DNA of 64,000 nucleotides from Niastella vici (GCF_002077945.1 NZ_LVYD01000068.1:23869-87868), one strand, 5' to 3'. Shown: positions 8,303 through 18,131, counted from the first letter of the stretch. A program made the numbers and translations. The notes: a model not told the origin generated them from the sequence alone.

Positions 8303-9088
8303 ATGACACTTCCTGTTATTATTGGAGCAATAGTGCTTCTTTTTATTATTCTTGGACTTTGTATTGCTCAGGAATATGAACGGGCAATTGTTTTTAGACT
8401 TGGTAGATTTCACGGAACAAAAGGCCCTGGATTGTTTTGGATAATTCCATTTATTGACAAAAAGAAAACAATCGACATTCGTACAAAGACCGTTGATTTA
8501 GAACAACAGGAAACAATTACAAAGGATAGCGTAACGATAAAAGTCAATGCTGTTCTATGGTTTAGAGTAACTGATCCTGAAAAAGCGATTATAAAAGTAG
8601 CTGACTTCTACAAAGCAGTTTATCAATTTTCAGTTACTGCATTGAGGAACATTATTGGTCAACATTCGCTTGACGAAGTTTTAAAAGAGCGGGAACAAAT
8701 AAATGGAACGCTTCAAAAAATTGTAGATGCTGCGACTGAGCCCTGGGGAATAAAAATAGAAATGGTAGAAATGAAAGACGTTGAAATTCCCGAAGCAATG
8801 CAAAGAGCAATGGCGAGAGAAGCTGAAGCGATAAGAGAAAAAAGAGCAAGAATTGTAAAAGCGGAAGCCGAGCTTGAAGCATCATTAAAATTAACACAAG
8901 GAGCGAAAGAAATGGAAGGAAGCCCGATTGCACTCGAACTACGAAGAATGCAAATGTTATCTGAAATTGGAATTGACAATAACACAACGACAATTGTTTT
9001 ATTGCCTTCTGAATTTACAGCAGCAGCCAAAAGTTTTACAGAAATGGTAACCACAAAAAAAATTGACAAAACCAGTAAAAGTGAGTAA
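8303..9088 (+). CDS. Slipin / SPFH (band 7) membrane protein
   Basis: 261 residues. One N-terminal membrane segment (about 5-24), then a band 7 domain (about 26-190): YERAIVFRLGRFHGTKGPGLFW, IDIRTKTVDLEQQETITKDSV and RNIIGQHSLDEVLKEREQIN are typical slipin sequence. A helical region (about 165-225, EAEAIREKRARIVKAEAELEAS) would form the oligomer-building coiled coil. Slipins assemble ring-like scaffolds in the membrane and often work with NfeD-type partners; none is adjacent here. Length is normal for the family. Confidence 0.92.
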   Translation: MTLPVIIGAIVLLFIILGLCIAQEYERAIVFRLGRFHGTKGPGLFWIIPFIDKKKTIDIRTKTVDLEQQETITKDSVTIKVNAVLWFRVTDPEKAIIKVADFYKAVYQFSVTALRNIIGQHSLDEVLKEREQINGTLQKIVDAATEPWGIKIEMVEMKDVEIPEAMQRAMAREAEAIREKRARIVKAEAELEASLKLTQGAKEMEGSPIALELRRMQMLSEIGIDNNTTTIVLLPSEFTAAAKSFTEMVTTKKIDKTSKSE

Positions 9089-9138
9089 ACGCTGCAAGCA
9101 ACATCAGGTTTTATATATTTGAAGGGCTTCATTTTTTA

Positions 9139-9206
9139 GTCGGGGCAACCGGATTCGAACCAGCGGCCCCACGTCGTACTTAGTGCGCTACTGGACTGCG
9201 CTACTT
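9139..9206 (-). pseudogene. Partial tRNA-like sequence (Pro-like), non-functional
   Basis: On the minus strand there is a D-arm (GCGC ... GCGC), a T-arm with the invariant loop TTCGAAT and a 3' acceptor strand TGCCCCGA. The 5' acceptor strand is missing, and the stretch between D-arm and T-arm is about three bases too short to form an anticodon arm. It resembles a proline tRNA from the D-arm to the 3' end. Such 3' tRNA pieces are often left by integration of mobile elements at tRNA genes. It sits beside two truncated protein genes. Confidence 0.5.
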
Positions 9207-9209
9207 AAT

Positions 9210-9311
9210 TTATTTTTCAAGTATATACTTCAGATTCGTCAAACTTGTATCCATATCCTTTGAAAGCATTTTTTCCATCATTGACAACATCATTTTCATG
9301 GGGTACTTCAT
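9210..9311 (-). pseudogene. C-terminal remnant of an SRPBCC-type protein
   Basis: A 33-codon minus-strand piece starting MKYPMKMMLSMMEKMLSKDM and ending TNLKYILEK matches the last helix of small SRPBCC (Bet v1-like/polyketide cyclase) proteins, which commonly close with a G/S-K-D-x-x-x-x-L-x-N-L-K pattern. The rest of the domain is absent; an in-frame stop lies about seven codons upstream. Identified from the pattern only. Confidence 0.4.
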
Positions 9312-9391
9312 CGTGCATGCATTACTCCCTTACTTTTGTTTGATTGTCTGATACAGGCTCTGTAATCATTTTTACATGGCAACAGCTGGAA

Positions 9392-9964
9392 ATGGTCTCA
9401 CAAAACGGATCTACCGGCGCCGCTATGCGTTCAGGGCCTATCGGGGCTTATTTTTATGAGGATACATCAGCAGTAATTGAGCAGGCAAAACTGGCGGCAG
9501 CAATTACGCATGCGCATCCGGAAGGTATTGCCGGTGGCATTGCGGTGGCACTGGCTGCCTGTGTTTGTGCCCGTTATGCATTGAATGAAACGGCTTTATC
9601 TGCCAATAACTTCTACGATTTTATTATCGATCACATGTCTGCAAGTGAAGTGAAAGCCAAAATACAAAAAGCCAAAACGTTGCCTGCGGGTTATGATGTT
9701 AGAACGATTGTGTCTGTATTGGGTAATGGTACTAATTTGACTGCTCAGGATACAGTGCCTTTTGCCTTATGGTGCGCTGCAAATAATACCGGTTCATTTT
9801 CTGAAGCCATATGGACGGGGATAAGCGCCCTGGGCGACCGTGATACTATTGCAGCCATTATAGGAAGTATTGTTGTATTATCTGCCGGTTCAACCAGCAT
9901 TCCCGAACAATGGATACTACAGGCAGAGCTATTCAATACATCTCCTTTTTTTAATAAATCATAA
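9392..9964 (+). pseudogene. N-terminally truncated ADP-ribosylglycohydrolase family protein
   Basis: The sequence NGSTGAAMRSGPIGAYFYED matches the middle of ADP-ribosylglycohydrolases (NGA-AMR-PIG core), followed by the helical half with AAAITHAHPEGIAGGIAVA and ALGDRDTIAAIIGSIV, the second metal-binding segment. The first roughly 90 residues, including the G-x-x-x-GDALG and first metal-binding aspartates, are missing; an in-frame stop is at 9341 and the first ATG is at 9392. The protein could not bind both magnesium ions and is probably inactive. The break coincides with the tRNA and SRPBCC fragments. Confidence 0.75.
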
Positions 9965-9968
9965 AAGT

Positions 9969-9996
9969 AAGGCAGGTAACAATCACTACCTGCCTT
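9969..9996. terminator. Hairpin between convergent genes
   Basis: A perfect 10-bp stem (AAGGCAGGTA / TACCTGCCTT) with an eight-base loop lies between the truncated glycohydrolase and the convergent SDR gene, well placed to stop transcription from both sides. Confidence 0.7.
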
Positions 9997-10004
9997 CCCG
10001 TTTA

Positions 10005-10799
10005 TTATAAGATCGATCTTATCAAACCGCCTTCCACCCGAAGGGCCGCGCCATTGGTGGCTGAGGCCAGCGGACTTGCCACGTATGCCACCATGTTAGC
10101 CACTTCTTCTGTTGTCGCAAACCGTTGTAACAGGGAGGTGGGCCTGAAATTTTGGAAGAATCTGGATTCCATTTCGTCAAAGCTCACATTTTCCTGTGTA
10201 GCCAGGCTATTCACAAAATCACCAACGCCCCTTGATTTGGTGGGTCCGGGTAAAACGCTGTTCACCGTTACGTTGGTGCCTTTTGTCAATTCTGCCAGTC
10301 CGCGGGCAATGGCTACCTGGGCGGTTTTCGTCATGCCATAATGGATCATTTCATCGGGAATGAATACGGCCGATTTGCTGGAAACAAAAATAATGCGGCC
10401 CCAATTCTGTTGTAACAATTGGGGAAACACATGACGCGATAGCCGTACGCCGCTCATCACGTTCACCTCAAAAAAGTGGAACCAGTCCTCGTCGGGGATT
10501 TCGGCGAAAGGTTTGGGCTCAAAGATGCCTACATTGTTAACCAGGATATCAATGGGTGGCAACTTTTTTATCAGGGTGTCTACTTCTTCTTTCTTCCCAA
10601 AATCAGCGGCAATACCGGATACCCTGCCGTTAGGAAAAGCCTGCTGAAGGGTTTTTACCACTTCCTCAACCTGGTTTTCTTTACGTCCGTTAATGATAAC
10701 GGTAGCATTTTCTTTCAATAAAACTTCGGCAATAGCCAGTCCAATACCGGCTGTGGAGCCGCTTATAAAGGCCGTTTTGTTATGTAGTTGCAGGTCCAT
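10005..10799 (-). CDS. SDR family oxidoreductase
   Basis: 264 residues with the classical short-chain dehydrogenase layout: cofactor motif SGSTAGIGLAIA (14-25), NNVG (about 88-91), catalytic Ser in VSSKSA, and YGMTK as the Tyr-x-x-x-Lys pair (about 155-159), followed by PGPTKSRG. The GRKE after the second strand suggests NADP(H) preference. Full length. It would reduce a keto group or oxidise an alcohol in the cytoplasm; the substrate is not readable. It stands alone and converges with the preceding fragment. Confidence 0.92.
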   Translation of the reverse strand: MDLQLHNKTAFISGSTAGIGLAIAEVLLKENATVIINGRKENQVEEVVKTLQQAFPNGRVSGIAADFGKKEEVDTLIKKLPPIDILVNNVGIFEPKPFAEIPDEDWFHFFEVNVMSGVRLSRHVFPQLLQQNWGRIIFVSSKSAVFIPDEMIHYGMTKTAQVAIARGLAELTKGTNVTVNSVLPGPTKSRGVGDFVNSLATQENVSFDEMESRFFQNFRPTSLLQRFATTEEVANMVAYVASPLASATNGAALRVEGGLIRSIL

Positions 10800-10892
10800 C
10801 GAATATTTTTATAGGATTACAAACAGACGGTGCAAAAAGTTGTTCGGGAGCCCTTCAGCCCTTTGAAAGGCCCACCTTACCTGCATACCTGC

Positions 10893-10922
10893 TTTGCATT
10901 TAAAAAAATAAGAATATCTTTG
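10893..10922 (+). promoter_or_regulatory. Bacteroidota-type promoter for the giant surface protein
   Basis: TTTG (10893-10896) and TATCTTTG (10915-10922) are 18 bases apart, matching the Bacteroidota sigma factor consensus. Transcription would start near 10929 and give a leader of about 145 bases before the ATG at 11074. The leader holds a 7-bp hairpin (11016-11022 with 11030-11036). Confidence 0.6.
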
Positions 10923-11073
10923 CCCTGTAACTTCTACAAAGTTTACCTCGTTCATTTCCCAACCAACGTTCGCAGTTAGTTTTCCCACGGTTTTCATTTT
11001 TAGCAGTGCGCTGTTGTCAATACGCCTTTTATTGACTTACAGGTACTTATACCCCTAATTGCAATGGAATTTT

Positions 11074-14000
11074 ATGCGTGTATGCCGTTTGAACCCTAAC
11101 TGGATATCGAAGATCTGTTTATCCCGTACTTTTCTGCCATTGTTTCTGATAACCATCAGTTGTATTGCCGTACAGGCCCAGGCGCCTTCAATAACGTCCT
11201 TCACGCCCAATCCCGTTTGCCAGGGAAGCACTATCACCATAACCGGCGCCAATTTTACAAATGTCAGTGCCGTGACATGCGGTAATCTCAATGCTGCCAG
11301 TTTTACCGTTAATGATGCCAACACCATTACTGCAGTGATCGCTGACTTAGCAACAAGCGGTTCCGTAACGGTAACCAACCCATCGGGTACGGTTACCAGT
11401 TCGGGAACGTTAAACATTTTATCGGCACCCAAACCCGATTTAACTGATGTGGGTAATCCAAATGCGCCTTTTACGAATTGCAATGGTAACGCCACCTATG
11501 TGCTCAGGGTAAGCAATAGCTCTTTAGCTACAGGTTCTGGCAATGCATATCAAATAAACTGGGGCGATAATACAGCGCCTTTTTCAGCAACCGACTGGGC
11601 GCCCAATGCGCAAACAACACATACCTATATGGCACAGGGTTATTTTACGATAACCATTACCATTACACCGCAAAACGGTTGTACCAAAAGCACTACCTAC
11701 CAGTTTTACAATGGACAGAACCCATTGGCCAGCTTTACCACTTCGGCGTCAACTACGGGTTTATGCATTCCGGCAACGGTTGAATTTGTTATTGGCAACT
11801 GGTTTAATAATTCAGCGGGCACTACCTATAAGGTAATTTTTGGCGATGGCACCCCCAGTGTCACTTTACAGCATCCACTGAACACCGCCAATACTGTGCA
11901 GTTATTATCGCATATTTACAATACTTCGTCATGTCCTGGTGCAGTTGATTATACAGCGAGGTTAGAAGCAAACAATGGCTGTTTTACTACTACCTATACC
12001 CTGAACCAGATCATTATAAGAAAAAAGCCTGTCGCCAATTTCAGTTTCAATCCTTCGCCGGCCTGTGTAAACAGTGCAATATGTTTCACTAATCAAACAA
12101 CAAATGGTTATAGTGGCAACTCCTCCTGTAATACGAACGCCACCTTCAGCTGGGATTTTGGCGATGGAACAACCTCCACGGCGCCAACGCCGCCCTGTCA
12201 TACCTATGCAGCACCCGGTAATTATACGGTTGTATTATCTGCAGCCAATGCAGCTTGTGGTAGCGATGCGATCTCAAAAACAGTTATCGTGGTTGCGCCA
12301 TCGCCGCCGCCTGTCGTGGTTAGTCCGGTTGTGTATTGCCAGGGAAAGATTGCTACCCAACTTACAGCCACCGGCACTAATTTGTTGTGGTATACGAGTG
12401 CTACGGGTGGAACCGGATCGCCAACGGCGCCCACACCTTCAACCATTACTGCTGGCAGTACAACCTATTATGTAAGCCAGCAATTACCCAACAGTTGTGA
12501 AAGTGCACGGGTACCTATTGTAGTTACAGTGAATGCTTCGCCTGCAGCGCCCGCCGCCACTACGCCGGTGCTGCTTTGTCAAAATCAAACGGCTGCGCCG
12601 CTTACTGCTTCGGGAACCGGTTTGTTATGGTATAATGGGGCAACCGGTGGTACGGGTTCTGCTATGCCGCCCACGCCTGGTACGGCCAATGTAGGAAATA
12701 CAAATTTTTATGTGAGTCAAACGGTGAATGGTTGCGAAGGTCCACGGGCGGTGATAGCGGTTTCGGTTAGTGCATTACCGGGGGCGCCTGCGGTTTCTTC
12801 CCCAATAAATTATTGCCAGAACCAGCCGGCCCCTGTGCTGACCGCAACGGGAACCGGTTTGTTATGGTATAATGCAGCAACCGGTGGTACGGGTTCTGCA
12901 ACGCCGCCAACACCTTCAACGGCTACACCGGGCAGTACTACGTATTATGTAAGTCAAACCACTTCCTGTGGCGAAGGACCCAGAGCTTCTATAACTGTAA
13001 ATGTGAACGCCAGCCCATCTGCTGCTATCAGTTATACACCTACGGTGCTTTGTAATGTGGCGAATACGCCCACAACGCCAAACCCGCCAATAGCGGTTAC
13101 ACAAACCGGCAGCGCTGGCGGTACGTATTCGGTGTCGCCGGCTGGTTTATCAATTAATACAACAACCGGGGAGATCAATCCTTCCGGGGCTACACCGGGC
13201 AATTACACCATTCGATATACTGTGCCCGGTACGGGCGGTTGTACCAACTTTGTAGCTACTGCAACTGTTTCCGTGAGCGGCACTCCTAATGCATCCATCA
13301 GTTACCCCGGTATCTGCACTTCTGATAATCCGGTAAGGGTAGCGCTTACAGGAACTGCTGGCGGTTCTTTTTCTGCTCCCGGCGGGTTAACGATAGATCA
13401 AACCACCGGCACCATTACGCCTGCCAGCAGTACGGCTGGCACCTATACCGTAACGTATTCTGTTTTGCCTTCGCCTCCCTGCCCTGGTTTTACTACCAAC
13501 ACTTCTGTTACCGTAAGCCAGGCGCCTTCGGCTGCCATTAGTTACAGCACGGCTACACTTTGTAATGTGGTTAATACTGTTACAACACCAAATGGTCCGG
13601 TGTCTGTAACGCAAACGGGTACACCGGGTGGTACATATTCGGTTTCGCCGGCTGGTTTATCAATTAATACAACAACCGGGGACATCAATCCTTCCGGGGC
13701 TACACCGGGTAATTACACCATTCGATATACTGTGCCCGGTACGGGCGGTTGTACCAACTTTGTAGCTACTGCAACTGTTTCCGTGAGCGGCACTCCTAAT
13801 GCATCCATCAGTTACCCCGGTATCTGCACTTCTGATAATCCGGTAAGGGTAGCGCTTACAGGAACTGCTGGCGGTTCTTTTTCTGCTCCCGGCGGGTTAA
13901 CGATAGATCAAACCACCGGCACCATTACGCCTGCCAGCAGTACGGCTGGCACCTATACCGTAACGTATTCTGTTTTGCCTTCGCCTCCCTGCCCTGGTTT

Positions 14001-16986
14001 TACTACCAACACTTCTGTTACCGTAAGCCAGGCGCCTTCGGCTGCCATTAGTTACAGCACGGCTACACTTTGTAATGTGGTTAATACTGTTACAACACCA
14101 AATGGTCCGGTGTCTGTAACGCAAACGGGTACACCGGGTGGTACATATTCGGTTTCGCCGGCTGGTTTATCAATTAATACAACAACCGGGGACATCAATC
14201 CTTCCGGGGCTACACCGGGTAATTACACCATTCGATATACTGTGCCCGGTACGGGCGGTTGTACCAACTTTGTAGCTACTGCAACTGTTTCCGTGAGCGG
14301 CACTCCTAATGCATCCATCAGTTACCCCGGTATCTGCACTTCTGATAATCCGGTAAGGGTAGCGCTTACAGGAACTGCTGGCGGTTCTTTTTCTGCTCCC
14401 GGCGGGTTAACGATAGATCAAACCACCGGCACCATTACGCCTGCCAGCAGTACGGCTGGCACCTATACCGTAACGTATTCTGTTTTGCCTTCGCCTCCCT
14501 GCCCTGGTTTTACTACCAACACTTCTGTTACCGTAAGCCAGGCGCCTTCGGCTGCCATTAGTTACAGCACGGCTACACTTTGTAATGTGGTTAATACTGT
14601 TACAACACCAAATGGTCCGGTGTCTGTAACGCAAACGGGTACACCGGGTGGTACATATTCGGTTTCGCCGGCCGGGTTGTCAATTAATGCTGCAACTGGT
14701 GCCATTAATCCTTCAGGTGCTACGGCCGGCGTCTATACCATAAAATATTCGATCCCCGGCTCGGGTAGTTGCACTGCATATGCTATAACAACAACTGTTA
14801 CTGTGAATGCAACCCCAGTTGCTACTATACAGTATCCGGGATCGCCCTATTGTAGAGGTAATAATACGCCGCAACGGGTTAATTTATCTGGCACCACGGG
14901 TGGCGCATTTAGCGCCGGTGCGGGTTTGTCAATTAATTCATCAACTGGTGAAATCAATGCTTCACTCAGTACACCCGGCGTGTATACAGTAACATATACT
15001 ATTGCCGCAGCACCACCTTGTCCGGGTTTTGTAACAACTACTACTGTGCAGATAGATGATAGTCCGGTCATAACATTCCCTGCAGCTACGCAAGCTATTT
15101 GTTCGGGCGGCACGGCCCTTTTTACGCCTTCTTCAACAGTGCCCAATACTACGTATAACTGGCGGGTCACAACGCCGTTACCAGCCAATGTATCGGGCAT
15201 AAGCACTGGCAGTGCTGGTGGCGCTAACCCCATACTATCTCTATCGTTTACAAATACCGGCACCACCAGTCAAACGCTTACCATTCAGGTAACGCCGGTT
15301 AATCCGGGGCAAAATCCATGTCCGGGTACGCCCTATACGTTAACGCTGATCGTAAACCCTATTCCGCCTGCACCGGTTATCGATACCCTGCACCTGTGCA
15401 TGGGTACGCCGCCTGTTGCATTGAGTATTTCATCATTGCCAGGCACTACCATTAAATGGTACGATCAAAATCAGGTATTATTGAACGCCGCTCCCGTTAT
15501 CAATACTACCAATCCTGCTTTACTTACCTATTATGTGAGCCAGTCGTATGCCAGTGGTTGCGAAAGCCCGAAGTCAAAAGCTGTTGCCATGGTGCATCCC
15601 ACGCCGGTAATTGTTGGTTCGTTGTACAGGGATCCAACTGCCTGTGGCATTCCATCGGGTTCCATTGTATTAGACCTGCTCGATCTGAATAACAATCCCA
15701 TTCCCAATGTGCCGGTAACCGTGTATTATACAAAATTTCAAACCCCGCTTACATATACGGGTAATACCGATGCCAAAGGAAAGGTCACCATCCCTTTAAC
15801 GGCTGGCACCTATTCGGGTATCTCCGTTGAAACGTATGGCTGCTCATCACAAAAAATTGCTCCTGTATTTGTGTTGAAAGATCCTTCGCCACCAGCACAA
15901 CCGGTGGCGGGGTATAACCCGCCGGTCTGCAGTGGAACGCCATTGACCCTTACTGCGTTGTCGCCCACAAGCACCGTGGCCGGACCTATAGATTATGTGT
16001 GGGCCGGTCATGCGTTTGGACCAACACCCGATACCGTTAAAAATACCTCCATCACTTTCTCTTCGGCATCCGTTGCCGATGCCGGCACTTATGTGGTGTA
16101 TGCAACGCAGAACAATTGTATTTCGTTGGCAACGAGTTTGCTGGTCGAAATAAAACAAGCGCCCTCAAAACCAGTGATCGTTACCAGAACACCTTTATGC
16201 GTGGGCGATAATCTTTATTTGCAGGCTTATAGCTCCATACCCGGTGCGAACCCGGTATTGCAGTATGTATGGAGAGGACCGGGCACGGGTTTCCCGGTAA
16301 ATGCGCCTATGGCCGGCATCAATAATGTAAAGGTGGCCGATGGTGGCATCTATTCCATAACGGTGAGCTCGCCCCAAACGGGTTGCAGCTCCACTTCCGA
16401 TACTTTAATACAAATAGGAGGGTACCCAATTGTAAAATTTGCCCGGGATTCATTGGTATTGCCAACAGGTTATTTGTTGCCATTAACGCCTGCGGTCACC
16501 AATGCTGCTGACCCTGGTATTTTGCCTATGAAGATCTTTACATGGACACCCGCGGAGGACATAGCCTGCAATGATGCCGTGTGTGGTTCTCCGGTTGCTA
16601 CCATTAAGAACAATACTTGCTTTATTGCAAAGGGCACCAACATCTATGGCTGCAGCGGTGCCGATACGCTTTGTGTGAAAGTATTTTGTAAGGAGTCGCA
16701 GGTGTTGATCGCTAATGCTTTCACGCCGCGTGGCGCGGTGCCTGAGAATACAAAGCTGGTCGTACGCGCCACCGGTATTGTATCGGTGAAGTCATTCCGG
16801 GTATTTAACCGTTGGGGGCGCATCGTTTTTGAAAAGAATAATTTCCCGCCCAACGATCCATCATTTGGCTGGGATGGACAGGTGAATGGCAAGCCAGGGG
16901 ATACCGGTGTATACATTTATACAATTGATGTTATGTGCGAGAATGGGGTGCCATATACATATAAGGGGAATGTTACATTACTTTAA
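11074..16986 (+). CDS. Giant repeat surface protein with IPT, PKD and Ig-like domains, type IX secreted
   Basis: The ATG at 11074 gives a signal sequence ending near AVQAQ; a TTG 15 bases earlier is less likely. Order: IPT/TIG domain (about residues 37-115), PKD-like domains with WGDN, FGDG and FSWDFGDGT motifs (about 140-410), three Ig-like units each with a C-Q ... L-W-Y ... ATGGTGS pattern (about 420-640), then alternating 85-residue Ig-like pairs including three near-identical 170-residue units, further Ig-like domains, and a CHU_C gliding-motility C-terminal domain (about 1875-1970). Such proteins are exported by the type IX system (type B signal) and anchored on or released from the cell surface, for adhesion or gliding. 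The PorP/SprF-like gene follows after 11 bases, a common pairing. Substrate unknown. Confidence 0.93.
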   Translation: MRVCRLNPNWISKICLSRTFLPLFLITISCIAVQAQAPSITSFTPNPVCQGSTITITGANFTNVSAVTCGNLNAASFTVNDANTITAVIADLATSGSVTVTNPSGTVTSSGTLNILSAPKPDLTDVGNPNAPFTNCNGNATYVLRVSNSSLATGSGNAYQINWGDNTAPFSATDWAPNAQTTHTYMAQGYFTITITITPQNGCTKSTTYQFYNGQNPLASFTTSASTTGLCIPATVEFVIGNWFNNSAGTTYKVIFGDGTPSVTLQHPLNTANTVQLLSHIYNTSSCPGAVDYTARLEANNGCFTTTYTLNQIIIRKKPVANFSFNPSPACVNSAICFTNQTTNGYSGNSSCNTNATFSWDFGDGTTSTAPTPPCHTYAAPGNYTVVLSAANAACGSDAISKTVIVVAPSPPPVVVSPVVYCQGKIATQLTATGTNLLWYTSATGGTGSPTAPTPSTITAGSTTYYVSQQLPNSCESARVPIVVTVNASPAAPAATTPVLLCQNQTAAPLTASGTGLLWYNGATGGTGSAMPPTPGTANVGNTNFYVSQTVNGCEGPRAVIAVSVSALPGAPAVSSPINYCQNQPAPVLTATGTGLLWYNAATGGTGSATPPTPSTATPGSTTYYVSQTTSCGEGPRASITVNVNASPSAAISYTPTVLCNVANTPTTPNPPIAVTQTGSAGGTYSVSPAGLSINTTTGEINPSGATPGNYTIRYTVPGTGGCTNFVATATVSVSGTPNASISYPGICTSDNPVRVALTGTAGGSFSAPGGLTIDQTTGTITPASSTAGTYTVTYSVLPSPPCPGFTTNTSVTVSQAPSAAISYSTATLCNVVNTVTTPNGPVSVTQTGTPGGTYSVSPAGLSINTTTGDINPSGATPGNYTIRYTVPGTGGCTNFVATATVSVSGTPNASISYPGICTSDNPVRVALTGTAGGSFSAPGGLTIDQTTGTITPASSTAGTYTVTYSVLPSPPCPGFTTNTSVTVSQAPSAAISYSTATLCNVVNTVTTPNGPVSVTQTGTPGGTYSVSPAGLSINTTTGDINPSGATPGNYTIRYTVPGTGGCTNFVATATVSVSGTPNASISYPGICTSDNPVRVALTGTAGGSFSAPGGLTIDQTTGTITPASSTAGTYTVTYSVLPSPPCPGFTTNTSVTVSQAPSAAISYSTATLCNVVNTVTTPNGPVSVTQTGTPGGTYSVSPAGLSINAATGAINPSGATAGVYTIKYSIPGSGSCTAYAITTTVTVNATPVATIQYPGSPYCRGNNTPQRVNLSGTTGGAFSAGAGLSINSSTGEINASLSTPGVYTVTYTIAAAPPCPGFVTTTTVQIDDSPVITFPAATQAICSGGTALFTPSSTVPNTTYNWRVTTPLPANVSGISTGSAGGANPILSLSFTNTGTTSQTLTIQVTPVNPGQNPCPGTPYTLTLIVNPIPPAPVIDTLHLCMGTPPVALSISSLPGTTIKWYDQNQVLLNAAPVINTTNPALLTYYVSQSYASGCESPKSKAVAMVHPTPVIVGSLYRDPTACGIPSGSIVLDLLDLNNNPIPNVPVTVYYTKFQTPLTYTGNTDAKGKVTIPLTAGTYSGISVETYGCSSQKIAPVFVLKDPSPPAQPVAGYNPPVCSGTPLTLTALSPTSTVAGPIDYVWAGHAFGPTPDTVKNTSITFSSASVADAGTYVVYATQNNCISLATSLLVEIKQAPSKPVIVTRTPLCVGDNLYLQAYSSIPGANPVLQYVWRGPGTGFPVNAPMAGINNVKVADGGIYSITVSSPQTGCSSTSDTLIQIGGYPIVKFARDSLVLPTGYLLPLTPAVTNAADPGILPMKIFTWTPAEDIACNDAVCGSPVATIKNNTCFIAKGTNIYGCSGADTLCVKVFCKESQVLIANAFTPRGAVPENTKLVVRATGIVSVKSFRVFNRWGRIVFEKNNFPPNDPSFGWDGQVNGKPGDTGVYIYTIDVMCENGVPYTYKGNVTLL
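13141..14670 (+). repeat. Three tandem 510-bp coding repeats
   Basis: Units 13141-13650, 13651-14160 and 14161-14670 are each exactly 510 bp (170 codons). I find only two differences between unit 1 and unit 2 (13173 and 13200), and units 2 and 3 look identical. Each unit encodes two Ig-like domains. Identity at silent positions points to very recent duplication or ongoing homogenisation; copy number may also be miscounted by assembly. Confidence 0.95.
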
Positions 16987-16997
16987 AATATTTGTGT

Positions 16998-18059
16998 ATG
17001 AAACGGAATGGGAAGTTGCTTTTCATAGTCGTTCTATTGCAATCATCGTTTGACGGCTTTACACAGGATGTGGGGTTCTCCCAATTTTATGATCAACCGC
17101 TTTTGCGCAACCCGGCCTTGGCCGGTGTTTTTACCGGTGATGTGCGGGTTACGGCCGCTTTCCGGAACCAATGGCAAAGCGTTACTATTCCTTACAGGAG
17201 CTATGCGCTGAATGCCGAGTTTAAAATGCCGGTACTGGGTGATAAAAACCTGACATGGGGAATGCAATTGATCAGGGATGTAGCAGGCACTTCGCAATTC
17301 AGTACCACGCAAATTTTACCGGCGGCCAACCTGAGTTTGCCGTTGAGCAGCGACCGGCCTGCTTATTTATCGTTTGCTGTGATGGGCGGTCTACTGCAAC
17401 AGCGGTTCGACCCCACCAAGTTGGTGTTGAACGATCAGTTTGTTTCGGGAAGCAATGGGAGTTTGAGCGTGTCACCCGCTTCGCGCCAGGTATTTGATAA
17501 AACGGATGTAAATTATTTCGATCTCTCAGCGGGTATAAGTTACAGCAGCGAGTTTGGCAACGATATAGAATATTTTGCCGGGGGCGCCCTGTTCCATCTT
17601 ACAAAACCAGGGGTGGGGTTTTATAATGGCAATGTTATTACCCGTAACCGCAAGCTCGCAATAAACGGCGGACTATCGGCCCCCACAAGTGAAACAGACA
17701 GGTTTATTATGTATGCAGATTATTTTAAACAATTTGCAACAGGTTTTCAACCTGCGGGTAAGGGGTCGTTTCAATATGGGTTTATGTTCAGCCACGATCT
17801 TTTTGTGGAAGGTGATGTGCAAAAAACGATCACGTTTGGCGTGTTGCATCGATTACAGGATGCGGTTATTCCTGTTGTAAAATTACAGATATCCAAATTT
17901 ATAGTTGGTATGAGCTACGATGTTAACGTAAGCAAACTGGTGACAGCCTCTGCTTACCGCGGCGGGTTTGAGCTTACCATTTCTTACCGCGACCTGTTAA
18001 ACATCCATAATAGTGATCTGCGGCAGGTAGACTGCTGGGGCCCGCAATTTAAAAACTGA
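16998..18059 (+). CDS. PorP/SprF family type IX secretion membrane protein
   Basis: 353 residues from the ATG at 16998, with a signal peptide ending at GFTQ. Features of the family: QDVGFSQFYDQPLLRNPALAGVFTGDVRV at the mature N-terminus (the FSQFY ... NPA motif), then an outer-membrane beta-barrel pattern. PorP/SprF proteins are partners of type B type IX cargo; genes are usually next to the cargo gene, as here after the giant repeat protein. The likely role is to tether or help secrete that protein at the outer membrane. Full length. Confidence 0.92.
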   Translation: MKRNGKLLFIVVLLQSSFDGFTQDVGFSQFYDQPLLRNPALAGVFTGDVRVTAAFRNQWQSVTIPYRSYALNAEFKMPVLGDKNLTWGMQLIRDVAGTSQFSTTQILPAANLSLPLSSDRPAYLSFAVMGGLLQQRFDPTKLVLNDQFVSGSNGSLSVSPASRQVFDKTDVNYFDLSAGISYSSEFGNDIEYFAGGALFHLTKPGVGFYNGNVITRNRKLAINGGLSAPTSETDRFIMYADYFKQFATGFQPAGKGSFQYGFMFSHDLFVEGDVQKTITFGVLHRLQDAVIPVVKLQISKFIVGMSYDVNVSKLVTASAYRGGFELTISYRDLLNIHNSDLRQVDCWGPQFKN

Positions 18060-18131
18060 GAACTGAATTATGACCCGGGCATGCTGCTTTTGGGATAAAA
18101 AAATTTCAGGGCTTCCAGATCGACACAGCTT

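Noticed and set aside
8652..8993. 113-codon antisense frame rich in Leu and Phe over the slipin
   Set aside because: The reverse of a charged coiled coil reads as hydrophobic; not a membrane protein.
9139..9206. Functional tRNA
   Set aside because: No 5' acceptor strand and the region for the anticodon arm is too short.
10809..10997. 62-codon minus-strand frame before the giant gene
   Set aside because: No pattern, and it overlaps a good promoter on the other strand.
13387..14634. Three identical 75-codon antisense frames spaced 510 bp apart
   Set aside because: They are shadows of the tandem repeat in the surface protein gene; their amino-acid content is arginine-rich and meaningless.
13141..14670. 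CRISPR array
   Set aside because: The repeats are long coding units without spacers; no cas genes.
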